64,000 nucleotides of DNA, taken from NCBI RefSeq assembly GCF_014197105.1, contig NZ_JACIEV010000002.1, positions 62,001 through 126,000 of the forward strand, in the 5' to 3' direction. Position 1 is the first letter of the stretch; each line of letters starts with the position of its first letter. Positions 34,904 through 42,370 of this stretch are shown piece by piece. The notes beneath the pieces are model-generated. The model was given only the letters and a program-made list of their open reading frames with translations. It did not search any database and had not been told where the DNA came from. The position numbers and the translations under genes are program-made. Source of the stretch: Sphingomonas jinjuensis. GTDB lineage: Bacteria; Pseudomonadota; Alphaproteobacteria; Sphingomonadales; Sphingomonadaceae.

Positions 34904-35083
34904 CTACCCGACCCAGATCAGCACGTTGACCAGCAGCACCACCGCCATCACCAGCATCAGCACGCCCTTGCGTCGATCGCGGCCGCGCACGATCAGCACC
35001 GATCCGCCGGCAACGCAGGCGAAGCACGCCAGCATCGCGATCGCGGGCGCCGCATGGGCGATCGACACCAGCGCCGCGTTCAT
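34904..35083 (-). CDS. Small two-helix membrane protein, 59 aa
   Basis: This 59-residue protein has two hydrophobic helices, VSIAHAAPAIAMLACFACVAG and GVLMLVMAVVLLVNVLIWV, joined by a short basic loop (RGRDRRKG). No family was recognised. Its ATG overlaps the stop of the dehydratase gene (ATGA), which supports it being translated. Role unknown. Confidence 0.7.
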   Translation of the reverse strand: MNAALVSIAHAAPAIAMLACFACVAGGSVLIVRGRDRRKGVLMLVMAVVLLVNVLIWVG

Positions 35084-36042
35084 GCCGCCAGCACCCGCGC
35101 ATAGTCGGCCCGGTCGACATTGCCGCCCGACAGGATGACGAGCATCCCCGGCGCCGCCGCGACCTTGCCCGCCAGTACCGCCGCCAGCGCCACCGCCCCG
35201 CCCGGCTCGATCACCAGCCGCAGCCGCTCCGCCGCCCAGCGCTGCGCCGCCGCCGTCTCCTCCTCGCTCACCGCCACGCCGGTCGCATCGCGGCGCGACA
35301 GCACGTCGAAGGTCAGCGGCGAGACGCGCGTCGTCATCAGCGCGTCGCACTTGGTCGGCGGCGGATTGGCGCCGACCGGCTCGATCCAGCTCGCTTCCAA
35401 ACTCATCCGCATATCGTCCCAGCCCTCGGGTTCCGCGATGGTCATCCGCGCCTCGGGCAGCGCCAGCGCAATTCCCGCCGCCAGCCCGCCGCCACCACAT
35501 GGCACCACGACCCGCGCCGGCGTGCCAAGGCCCTGCTCAGCCATCTGCGCCGCCGCCTCGATCCCGGCGCTGCCCTGCCCCTCGATCACCCAGGGATCGT
35601 CGAAGCTCGGCACCAGCGTCGCGCCGCGCGCCTCCGCCAGCCGCGCGGCGATCTGCTCGCGGCTTTCGCGCATCCGGTCATAGCCGACGACCTCGGCGCC
35701 GAGCGCCAGCGTCGAGTCGCGCTTCGCCGCCGGCGCGTCGTGCGGCATCACGATCGTCGCCGGCATGCCGAGTCGCTTCGCGGCCCAGGCGATGCCTTGC
35801 GCATGGTTGCCGCTCGAAAAGGCGACCACCCCCCGCGCCCGAGTCGCCTCGTCGAGAGCGGTCAGCCGATGCCACGCGCCGCGGATCTTGAAGGCGCCGA
35901 CAGGCTGCAGCGACTCGGCTTTGAACGCGACTGTCACCCCCTTGATATCGGCGGTGAAAAGCGGGGTCGGCGGCAGGATCGCCGCCAGCTTTGCAGCGGC
36001 GTCGCGGGTGCCCGCGCGGGTCGGTTGTCTCACGATCGTCAC
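35080..36042 (-). CDS. Threonine/serine dehydratase or serine racemase-like PLP enzyme
   Basis: This fold-type II PLP enzyme of 320 residues has the PLP lysine at residue 52 in QPVGAFKIRGAWHRL, the substrate loop FSSGNHAQGIAWAAK, and the phosphate-binding glycine loop VVPCGGGGLAAGIAL. This combination fits threonine dehydratase (IlvA/TdcB catalytic domain) or serine racemase. It lacks the C-terminal ACT-like regulatory domain of IlvA, so a catabolic or racemase role is likelier. The GTG at 36042 was chosen because AGGG lies seven bases before it; a TTG 18 bp upstream is possible. Confidence 0.88.
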   Translation of the reverse strand: MTIVRQPTRAGTRDAAAKLAAILPPTPLFTADIKGVTVAFKAESLQPVGAFKIRGAWHRLTALDEATRARGVVAFSSGNHAQGIAWAAKRLGMPATIVMPHDAPAAKRDSTLALGAEVVGYDRMRESREQIAARLAEARGATLVPSFDDPWVIEGQGSAGIEAAAQMAEQGLGTPARVVVPCGGGGLAAGIALALPEARMTIAEPEGWDDMRMSLEASWIEPVGANPPPTKCDALMTTRVSPLTFDVLSRRDATGVAVSEEETAAAQRWAAERLRLVIEPGGAVALAAVLAGKVAAAPGMLVILSGGNVDRADYARVLAA

Positions 36043-36085
36043 GCCTCGTCCCTGCCGCAAAATCGGGGGCGCCGAAACACTTTAC

Positions 36086-36202
36086 ATGGGGGTCCGTTAC
36101 CCCTATCTGCCCGCCTCCGCTGCCCCATGGGACTTCCACCGCAAGGCAGTGCTTGTTCAACAGAAGACCGGGGCGTTGCCCCTGGCATTGGAGGTCCCTT
36201 GA
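36086..36202 (+). CDS. Possible leader ORF (38 codons) before the decarboxylase gene
   Basis: An open frame starting MGVRYPYLPASAAPWDFHRK and ending LEVP stops one base before the probable TTG start of the decarboxylase. It overlaps potential stem-loops (GGGG/CCCC near 36088-36102, GGGGC/GCCCC near 36171-36185), and GACC at 36167 could pair with GGTC inside the ribosome site. Polyamine-decarboxylase genes in other bacteria are controlled by such leaders. This may be a regulatory peptide, or part of a structured 5' leader that is not translated. Confidence 0.35.
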   Translation: MGVRYPYLPASAAPWDFHRKAVLVQQKTGALPLALEVP

Positions 36203-36203
36203 G

Positions 36204-37436
36204 TTGCACCAGGATCATTGCGCGCTGGGGGTAGCCCCCCGTTCGACCTCGTCTTCTCGAATCGTTGAGGGGGCTATCGATATCGCCAAGGGTGCGCCGG
36301 TTCAGCCGGTGACGCTGATTCGCCCGCACGCCGGTGCGCGCGCCGCCCGCTTCTTCACGGAGAAGTTTCCGGGCCGGACGATGTACGCGGTCAAGGCGAA
36401 TCCGAGCCCGGAGCTGCTAGCCACCTTGTATGACAACGGTGTGACGCATTTCGACGTCGCCAGCCTCGCCGAGGTTCGCCTCGTCGCGCGCACGGTGCCG
36501 GGCGCCACGCTCTGCTTCATGCACCCGGTCAAGGCCGAGGAAGCGATCGCCGAGGCGTATTTCACCCATGGCGTCCGCGTCTTCAGCCTCGATTCGATCG
36601 AAGAGCTGGAAAAGATCGTGCGCGCCACCCGCAACGCCAGCGACCTGACGCTGTGCGTCCGCCTGCGCGTGTCGTCGGAGCATTCGAAGCTCAGCCTCGC
36701 CTCGAAGTTTGGCGCCCTGCCGCACGAGGCGCGCGAACTGCTGTTCCGCACCCGCCAGGCTGCGGACGCGCTTGGCATCTGCTTCCACGTCGGCAGCCAG
36801 GCGATGACCCCGTCGGCCTATGCCGAGGCGATGGAGCGCGTGCGTGCCGCCATCGTCGAGGCGGCGGTGACGGTCGACGTCATCGACGTCGGCGGCGGTT
36901 TCCCGTCGGTCTATCCCGGCATGGAGCCGCCTGCGCTAGAGGCTTACTTCGAGACGATCCACCGCGCCTTCGAATCGCTGCCGGTGAGCTATTCGGCCGA
37001 GCTGTGGGCGGAGCCGGGCCGTGCGCTCTGCGCCGAATATGCCTCGCTCGTCGTCCGCGTCGAGAAGCGCCGCGGTGCCGAGCTCTACATCAACGACGGC
37101 GCCTATGGCGCGTTGTTCGATGCGGCGCATATCGGCTGGCGCTTCCCCGTCGCGCTGCTGCGCGAGCCGGAATCGGACGTGCGCGATCATCCCTTCTCCT
37201 TCTACGGCCCGACCTGCGACGACATGGACCATATGGCGGGCCCGTTCCTGCTGCCGGCCGACGTCCAGGCCGGCGACTATATCGAGATCGGCATGCTCGG
37301 CGCCTATGGCTCGGCGATGCGTACCGCGTTCAACGGCTTCGGATCGGACGAGACGGTGATCGTCACCGACGAACCGATGGCCAGCCTATACGCCGACGTC
37401 GAGCGCCGGGTCGCGTCGAACGTCGTCACGCTGTAA
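36204..37436 (+). CDS. Type III PLP-dependent ornithine/lysine decarboxylase
   Basis: This is an alanine-racemase-fold decarboxylase of the eukaryotic ODC type, making putrescine or cadaverine. PLP lysine 64 is in TMYAVKANPSPELL, the glycine loop is VIDVGGGFPSVYPGMEPP, and the active-site Cys is in FYGPTCDDMDHMA. The match to alphaproteobacterial ornithine/lysine decarboxylases is good over the full length of 410 residues. The start is uncertain: TTG at 36204, with GGAGG ten bases upstream, is proposed. A DHS-like gene 138 bp downstream continues the polyamine pathway. Confidence 0.9.
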   Translation: MHQDHCALGVAPRSTSSSRIVEGAIDIAKGAPVQPVTLIRPHAGARAARFFTEKFPGRTMYAVKANPSPELLATLYDNGVTHFDVASLAEVRLVARTVPGATLCFMHPVKAEEAIAEAYFTHGVRVFSLDSIEELEKIVRATRNASDLTLCVRLRVSSEHSKLSLASKFGALPHEARELLFRTRQAADALGICFHVGSQAMTPSAYAEAMERVRAAIVEAAVTVDVIDVGGGFPSVYPGMEPPALEAYFETIHRAFESLPVSYSAELWAEPGRALCAEYASLVVRVEKRRGAELYINDGAYGALFDAAHIGWRFPVALLREPESDVRDHPFSFYGPTCDDMDHMAGPFLLPADVQAGDYIEIGMLGAYGSAMRTAFNGFGSDETVIVTDEPMASLYADVERRVASNVVTL

Positions 37437-37455
37437 CAGCCTTCACGCAATCTCT

Positions 37456-37552
37456 CGTCATTACCGCGAGAGCGGGAATCCATATTGGCTGACCGATCGG
37501 CTCCTGCCGCAAGTTCAGCGACGATGGATCCCCGCCTCCGCGGGGATGACGG
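37456..37552. repeat. Dispersed palindromic repeat, family B, copy 1
   Basis: Left half CGTCATTACCGCGAGAGCGG with GAATCCAT, right half GATGGATCCCCGCCTCCGCG with GGGATGACGG. The halves are inverted relative to each other. It lies between the decarboxylase and the DHS-like gene. The second copy is at 38789-38884. Confidence 0.75.
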
Positions 37553-37574
37553 CTGTGAATTCGAGGACCGGAAA

Positions 37575-38654
37575 TTGACCGACACCCTGACCAAGACCGC
37601 GGCGGCGAACGCGCCGATCAACGACACCCGCAAGGCCGAGCTGCTGTCGAAGCAGGTGAAGCACATTGATATCAAGAGCTTCGACGCGCGCCCGATCGTC
37701 GACGCGATGAGCGACATGAGCTTCACCAGCCGCGACCTTGGCCGCGCGACGAAGATCTACAACGAGATGCTGGCCGACAAGGACTGCACCGTCTGCCTCG
37801 TCATCGCCGGCTCGACCTCGGCCGGCGGCTGCATGGACCTGTATGCAGAGCTGGTGCGCAACAACATGGTCGACGTCATCGTCGCCACCGGTGCGACCAT
37901 CGTCGACATGGATTTCTTCGAGGGCCTTGGCCACAAGCACTACCAGGCGCTTGAGATTCCCGACGACGACACGCTGCGTTCGCTCTACATCGACCGCATC
38001 TACGACACCTATATCGACGAAGAGCAGCTTCAGGACTGCGACCACACGATCAACAAGATCGCCGAGTCGCTCGATCCCAAGCCCTATTCGTCGCGCGCCT
38101 TCATCCGCGAGATGGGCAAGTATCTGGTCGAGCACGGCAAGAAGGACAACAGCCTCGTCAAGCTCGCCTATGAGCATGACGTGCCGATCTTCTGCCCGGC
38201 GTTCGTCGACTCCTCGGCGGGCTTCGGTCTCGTCAAGCACCAGGTCGATCGCGCCAAGGCGGGTCAGCCTTACATGGTGCTCGACGCCATCGCCGACTTC
38301 CGCGAGCTGACCGAAATCAAGATCCAGGCAGGCACCACCGGCCTGCTGATGATCGGCGGCGGCGTGCCCAAGAACTTCATCCAGGACACCGTCGTGTGCG
38401 CCGAGATCCTCGGCCACGAGGATGTCGAGGTCCACAAGTACGCCGTCCAGATCACCGTCGCCGACGTCCGCGATGGCGCCTGCTCGTCGTCGACGCTGCA
38501 GGAAGCGGCCAGCTGGGGCAAGGTGAACACCGGCATCGAGCAGATGGTCTTCGCCGAGGCCGGCTCGGTGATGCCGCTGCTGGCGTCCGACGCCTATCAC
38601 CGCGGCCACTGGAAGGATCGCGCCAAGCGCGGCTGGGCCAAGTTGTTCGCCTGA
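37575..38654 (+). CDS. Deoxyhypusine synthase-like homospermidine synthase
   Basis: This NAD-dependent aminobutyl transferase belongs to the deoxyhypusine synthase family. Bacteria lack eIF5A, and such proteins usually make homospermidine. The 359-residue protein has VCLVIAGSTSAGGCMDLYAE, VIVATGATIVDMDFFEGLGH, PIFCPAFVDSSAGFGL, and the segment with the catalytic Lys, STLQEAASWGKVNTG, which aligns with the ASWGKI of eukaryotic DHS. The start is TTG 37575 with GAGG eight bases upstream; no ATG is available near the N terminus. Being next to the decarboxylase fits polyamine synthesis. Confidence 0.87.
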   Translation: MTDTLTKTAAANAPINDTRKAELLSKQVKHIDIKSFDARPIVDAMSDMSFTSRDLGRATKIYNEMLADKDCTVCLVIAGSTSAGGCMDLYAELVRNNMVDVIVATGATIVDMDFFEGLGHKHYQALEIPDDDTLRSLYIDRIYDTYIDEEQLQDCDHTINKIAESLDPKPYSSRAFIREMGKYLVEHGKKDNSLVKLAYEHDVPIFCPAFVDSSAGFGLVKHQVDRAKAGQPYMVLDAIADFRELTEIKIQAGTTGLLMIGGGVPKNFIQDTVVCAEILGHEDVEVHKYAVQITVADVRDGACSSSTLQEAASWGKVNTGIEQMVFAEAGSVMPLLASDAYHRGHWKDRAKRGWAKLFA

Positions 38655-38661
38655 GCCGCAC

Positions 38662-38755
38662 GCAGATAGCGCAAGCTATCTGCGAGACGGCGACTGGCCG
38701 GCCGGCGCGGGGCGAAAGCCCCGCGTCCGACGTCACGGGATTAGCTCCCGTGACG
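38662..38755. repeat. Three tandem perfect hairpins
   Basis: GCAGATAGC-GCAA-GCTATCTGC at 38662-38683, CGCGGGGC-GAAA-GCCCCGCG at 38706-38725, and CGTCACGGG-N7-CCCGTGACG at 38731-38755. The first two have tetraloops. The first lies 8 bp after the DHS-like stop codon and could aid termination or protect the mRNA 3' end, though no T tract follows. Confidence 0.7.
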
Positions 38756-38788
38756 GCCCGTCAAGTTCCCATTTGATACGCGCAACAC

Positions 38789-38884
38789 CGTCATCCCCGT
38801 GAAGGCGGGGATCCATACAGGCTGACGTCACGGCTCCCGCCCTTCGCTCCGCGCCAATGGATTCCCGCCTTCGCGGGAATGACG
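38789..38884. repeat. Dispersed palindromic repeat, family B, copy 2
   Basis: Left half CCGTCATCCCCGTGAAGGCG with GGGATCCAT, right half AATGGATTCCCGCCTTCGCG with GGAATGACG. Two inverted half-elements with the same layout and length as the copy at 37456-37552. The two copies flank the DHS-like gene. Confidence 0.8.
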
Positions 38885-38988
38885 AAGGAGGTGGATGCGG
38901 GCTGCCGAAGCTCACCAAAGGGGCACGACAGCCCCTTGAGCCACAGCCCCACCCAACGCACACTCCCCGTCCACCAGGGGATCCATTG

Positions 38989-39555
38989 ATGCCGCTCCTC
39001 CTCGCCGCCCTCCTCGCGCAAGCCGCCACAGCCGCGCCCGCTCCCGGCTCGATGCCCGACCAGCTTGCCGCGCTCTACGACGAGGTCTGCCTGCGCACCT
39101 TCCCCTATGACGCCGCCGTCGACGAACTGATGAAGCGCAAGGCTGCCATCCCGCTGACGCCGGCCGAGGTGAAAACCACGCTGCGCGACGACCCCGGTCG
39201 CGGTTGGCGGCTGCCCGGTCCCGATGGCCGCTCGATCTCGATCTTTATCGAACTGCCGCCCTATCACGCCTGCTCGGTGCGCGCCGGGATCGGCACCGCG
39301 CCACTCGACCTTGCCGCCTATCGGCGCGCCGTCGCCGCCTTCGAGGAAACGCGCCCGGGCTTCGCCGCGCAGAAGCCCGCCGACATGACCGTGGAGTCGA
39401 TCCGCATCCGCGCGATCCAGGAGGTGCGCCCCCTGCCCGGCGGCCACGAATCGCTGCTCGTCATTACCCAGCAGCTCACCGACCCGGTGCGCATCGCCAA
39501 GGGGGAAGGCGGCACCGAGCTGCGCTTCGTCCACCAGATCGTCACCACCCGCTGA
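38989..39555 (+). CDS. Hypothetical exported protein
   Basis: No family was recognised. The 188-residue product has a short hydrophobic signal peptide (MPLLLAALLAQAATAAPAPG) and a soluble domain with two Cys residues (EVCLRTFPYDAAVDELM and YHACSVRAGIG) that could form a periplasmic disulfide. The residues GRGWRLPGPDGRSISIFIELPP and LLVITQQLTDP suggest a small alpha/beta fold. The next gene's first possible ATG overlaps the stop (TGATG). Function unknown. Confidence 0.75.
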   Translation: MPLLLAALLAQAATAAPAPGSMPDQLAALYDEVCLRTFPYDAAVDELMKRKAAIPLTPAEVKTTLRDDPGRGWRLPGPDGRSISIFIELPPYHACSVRAGIGTAPLDLAAYRRAVAAFEETRPGFAAQKPADMTVESIRIRAIQEVRPLPGGHESLLVITQQLTDPVRIAKGEGGTELRFVHQIVTTR

Positions 39556-39566
39556 TGGGAGCCGCC

Positions 39567-39992
39567 ATGACCCACGACATTCTCCGTCCCGTCGTCGCGC
39601 TGATCGCCTGGTCGATCGTCATGCTCGTCTGGATGCTGGCGACGCGATTGCCCGCGATGCGCCGCGCCGGCATCGATCTCGGCAAGCTCGTCGGCACCAA
39701 GGCGAGCGACGCCGATCGCGGCCTGCCGCCCGAGATCCAGTGGATCGCCCACAACTATAATCACCTGATGGAACAGCCGACACTGTTCTACGCGGTCTGC
39801 CTGACGATCGCGCTCGCCGGCGCCGATCATCCGGTCAATACCGCCATCGCCTGGGCCTATGTCGGCCTTCGCATCGCGCATAGTCTGGTGCAGGCGACGT
39901 CGAACCGGGTAAGGCCTCGCTTCATGCTCTTCCTGCTGTCCAGCATCGCGCTCTTCGCGCTCACGCTCCATGCCGCCATGGCGGTGTTCTGA
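39567..39992 (+). CDS. MAPEG family membrane protein
   Basis: This 141-residue protein has four hydrophobic helices. It carries the MAPEG-type segment WIAHNYNHLMEQPTLFYAVCLTIAL followed by WAYVGLRIAHSLVQATSNRVRPRF. In eukaryotes MAPEG proteins handle glutathione and eicosanoids; bacterial members are of unknown function. The ATG at 39567 has GGGAG six bases upstream and was preferred to the ATG at 39555. It is coupled (TGATG) to the small gene downstream. Confidence 0.88.
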   Translation: MTHDILRPVVALIAWSIVMLVWMLATRLPAMRRAGIDLGKLVGTKASDADRGLPPEIQWIAHNYNHLMEQPTLFYAVCLTIALAGADHPVNTAIAWAYVGLRIAHSLVQATSNRVRPRFMLFLLSSIALFALTLHAAMAVF

Positions 39993-40177
39993 TGGCCAAG
40001 GGAGAGGGCTTCGAACGCCACCGCCAGCCCTGGACCACCGACGAGATCCAGAAGCTCCACACCCTCGCGAAGAAGGGCATGGCGCTGAAGGCGATCGCCA
40101 AGGCGCTGAAACGCAGCGAGGAATCGACCAAGGACCGCGCCAAGGCCGACGGCCTGTCGATCGCCAAGCTGCGATGA
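39992..40177 (+). CDS. Small basic HTH-like protein, 61 aa
   Basis: This 61-residue basic protein contains PWTTDEIQKLHTLAKKGMAL and KAIAKALKRSEESTKDRAKA. The Trp, spaced helices and basic recognition-like helix resemble a short SANT/Myb or GcrA-type HTH. DNA binding is inferred only. It overlaps the MAPEG stop by one base and the next start by ATGA, so it is firmly embedded in the operon. Confidence 0.65.
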   Translation: MAKGEGFERHRQPWTTDEIQKLHTLAKKGMALKAIAKALKRSEESTKDRAKADGLSIAKLR

Positions 40178-41139
40178 TCGACCGCCGCCATCTACTCGCC
40201 GCCGGGGCCGCGGCGGTCCCCGGTGCCGCGCTCGCTCAGGCCACCGCCCCGCTACCCAGCTGGCCACCGGCAGAGGCAGTGCCGCTGTGGCAGGCGGGTG
40301 CGATCCGCGTGCCGCCGGGGCTGCGTCCCGAACCGACGATCACCGACCGCCCGGGTGGCTATCGTGACATCCAGCTGCGCGGCACGATCCAGCCGCTGTT
40401 CGGTGTCTTTCGTCCGGCCCGTCCCGACGGCCGCGGCGTGCTCATCATCCCGGGCGGCGGCTATTCGATCACCTCGCAGCGCAACGAGGGCATCGACGTC
40501 GCCCAGGCGCTGCTGCCGCACGGCATCACCTGCTTCGTCCTCGCCTATCGCCTGCCCGGCGAGGGTTGGGCCGACCGCGCGAACGTCCCGCTCGCCGACG
40601 CGCAGCGGGCGATGCGGCTGATCCGGTACGAGGCGCGACGCTACGCGATCGATCCCGGCAAGCTCGGCTGCATCGGCTTTTCCGCCGGCGGCCATCTCGC
40701 CGGCTCGCTGGCGACGCTGTCCGATGTCGAGGCTTATGCCCCGATCGATCGCGCCGACCGCGACAGCGCGCGGCCCGACTGGACGGGGCTGATGTACGCG
40801 GTCTCCACCGTCGATCCGGGCCGCAGCCACGGCGGTTCGCGTCAGCAACTGCTCGGCCCCGATCCCGACCCGCGGATGCAGGAACGTTACGCCGTCGACC
40901 GCCGCATCACTCGCACGACGCCGCCGCTCTTCCTCGTCCATGCCCAGGACGACCAGACCGTGCCCGTCACCAATTCGCTCGACAGCTTCGCCGCCGCCCG
41001 CGTCGCCCGCGTACCCGTGGAAGCGCATTTCCTCGAGCGTGGCGGCCACGGCTTCGGCACCCGCCTGCCCCGCGACAATCCCGGCTCGCTCTGGCCGGAG
41101 ATGTTCGCCCGCTGGTCATGGCTTCACAGCTTCGGCTGA
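40174..41139 (+). CDS. Alpha/beta hydrolase (esterase/lipase family), exported
   Basis: This 321-residue hydrolase has a twin-arginine-like signal (MIDRRHLLAAGAAAVPGAAL). The core has the oxyanion stretch LIIPGGGYSITSQRNEGID, the nucleophile elbow IGFSAGGHLAGSL (G-x-S-x-G), Asp in LFLVHAQDDQTVPVTNSL and His in FLERGGHGFGTRLP. This is the BD-FAE/acetyl-esterase type seen with carbohydrate esterases. The substrate is unknown; no sugar-degradation genes are adjacent. The start overlaps the previous stop (ATGA). Confidence 0.88.
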   Translation: MIDRRHLLAAGAAAVPGAALAQATAPLPSWPPAEAVPLWQAGAIRVPPGLRPEPTITDRPGGYRDIQLRGTIQPLFGVFRPARPDGRGVLIIPGGGYSITSQRNEGIDVAQALLPHGITCFVLAYRLPGEGWADRANVPLADAQRAMRLIRYEARRYAIDPGKLGCIGFSAGGHLAGSLATLSDVEAYAPIDRADRDSARPDWTGLMYAVSTVDPGRSHGGSRQQLLGPDPDPRMQERYAVDRRITRTTPPLFLVHAQDDQTVPVTNSLDSFAAARVARVPVEAHFLERGGHGFGTRLPRDNPGSLWPEMFARWSWLHSFG

Positions 41140-41146
41140 TCCCGGT

Positions 41147-42370
41147 CTAGCCGACCACCATCTCCCGCGCCGGCGGGTGTCCCAGGAACCCCGCCGGGCT
41201 CGCGCTCGCGCCATAGGCACCGGCCAGGAACACCGCGACTAGATCGCCCACCGACAATCGCGGCAAGCCCACATGATCGCCCAATCGATCGAGCGGCGTA
41301 CACAGCGGCCCCACCACCGACACCTCCTCGATCACGTCCGCCCCCATCGCCCCGGCATGCGCCAGCGGATAGTTCCGCCGCACCACCGTCCCGAAATTGC
41401 CCGACGCCGCCAGCTGGTGATTGAGCCCGCCGTCGACCACGACGAACGTCTCCCCGCCGCTCTGCTTCACATCGACGACGCGGGTCAGATAGACGCCCGC
41501 CTCCGCCACCAGCCACCGCCCCAGCTCGATCGCGAACCGCGTCTCGCGCAGCACGTCCGCGCGACCCGCCATCGCCTCCGCCAATCGTTCGCCGACCGCC
41601 TCGACATCCAGCGGCACGTCGCCGGCGAAATAGGGCACGCCGAACCCACCCCCCAGATTGACCAGCGGCGGCATCGCGCCCGCTTCCGCCGCCAGTCGCC
41701 CGGCCAGCGCCAGCGTCGCCGCCTGCGCCTCCGCCACCGCGCCCGCATCGAGCGCCTGGCTTCCCGCATAGATATGGAACCCGCGCCAATCCGCGCCGGC
41801 GTCGCGAATGACCCGCACCAGCGCCGCCGCGCGCACCGCATCGACCCCGAACGGCGAGGGTCTCCCGCCCATCCGCATCCCCGATCCGCGCAGCTCCAGC
41901 TCGGGATTGACCCGCACCGCGATCCGCGGCGTCAAACCCCGCCGCTCGCCGATCGCCAGCGCGCGCGCCACCTCGCCCTCCGACTCGGCGTTCAGCGTCG
42001 CTCCAGCCTCGATCGCCGCCGCCAGCTCGTCGTCGCGCTTGCCCGGCCCGGCGAAACTGATCCGGGCGGCCGGCTTCGACGCCAGCGCGGTCGCGAGCTC
42101 GCCCTTCGACGCGACGTCGAATCCATCGACCAGCGGCGCCATCGCGTCGAGCAGTAACGGCAGCGGGTTGGCCTTGATCGCATAATGCAGGTCGACATCG
42201 GCAAAGGCAGCGCGAAACCGCGCCACCTGCCCGGCGATCAGCCCGCGGTCATAGACGAACAGCGGCGTATCCCCCGCCGCCTCCACCCACGCCTCCGCAG
42301 CCTTTCCCGCGATGGTCAGCGTACCCTGCTGCCCCGCAAACCCCACAGGCACCGGCCCCATCGGTTTCAC
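41147..42370 (-). CDS. PLP-dependent decarboxylase, exosortase A system-associated
   Basis: This alanine-racemase-fold decarboxylase of 407 residues resembles diaminopimelate decarboxylase. The PLP lysine is in LHYAIKANPLPLLLD, the Gly loop in LVNLGGGFGVPYFAGDVPL, and the Cys-containing end in VVGPLCTPLDRLGDHVGL. Its coupling by ATGA to an acyl-CoA ligase, with an acyl carrier protein gene just beyond, is the pattern of the exosortase-A/EPS-linked trio rather than lysine synthesis. The reaction in that system has not been fixed, so the name is by context. Confidence 0.88.
   Translation of the reverse strand: MKPMGPVPVGFAGQQGTLTIAGKAAEAWVEAAGDTPLFVYDRGLIAGQVARFRAAFADVDLHYAIKANPLPLLLDAMAPLVDGFDVASKGELATALASKPAARISFAGPGKRDDELAAAIEAGATLNAESEGEVARALAIGERRGLTPRIAVRVNPELELRGSGMRMGGRPSPFGVDAVRAAALVRVIRDAGADWRGFHIYAGSQALDAGAVAEAQAATLALAGRLAAEAGAMPPLVNLGGGFGVPYFAGDVPLDVEAVGERLAEAMAGRADVLRETRFAIELGRWLVAEAGVYLTRVVDVKQSGGETFVVVDGGLNHQLAASGNFGTVVRRNYPLAHAGAMGADVIEEVSVVGPLCTPLDRLGDHVGLPRLSVGDLVAVFLAGAYGASASPAGFLGHPPAREMVVG

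Larger units (their letters stand above)
38655..38988. other. Intergenic region rich in hairpins and repeats
   Basis: This 334-bp stretch downstream of the DHS-like gene has no ORF of its own. It holds three separate perfect hairpins at 38662-38755, then a family B repeat at 38789-38884, then the leader of the next gene, with CCAGGGG before its ATG. Confidence 0.7.
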
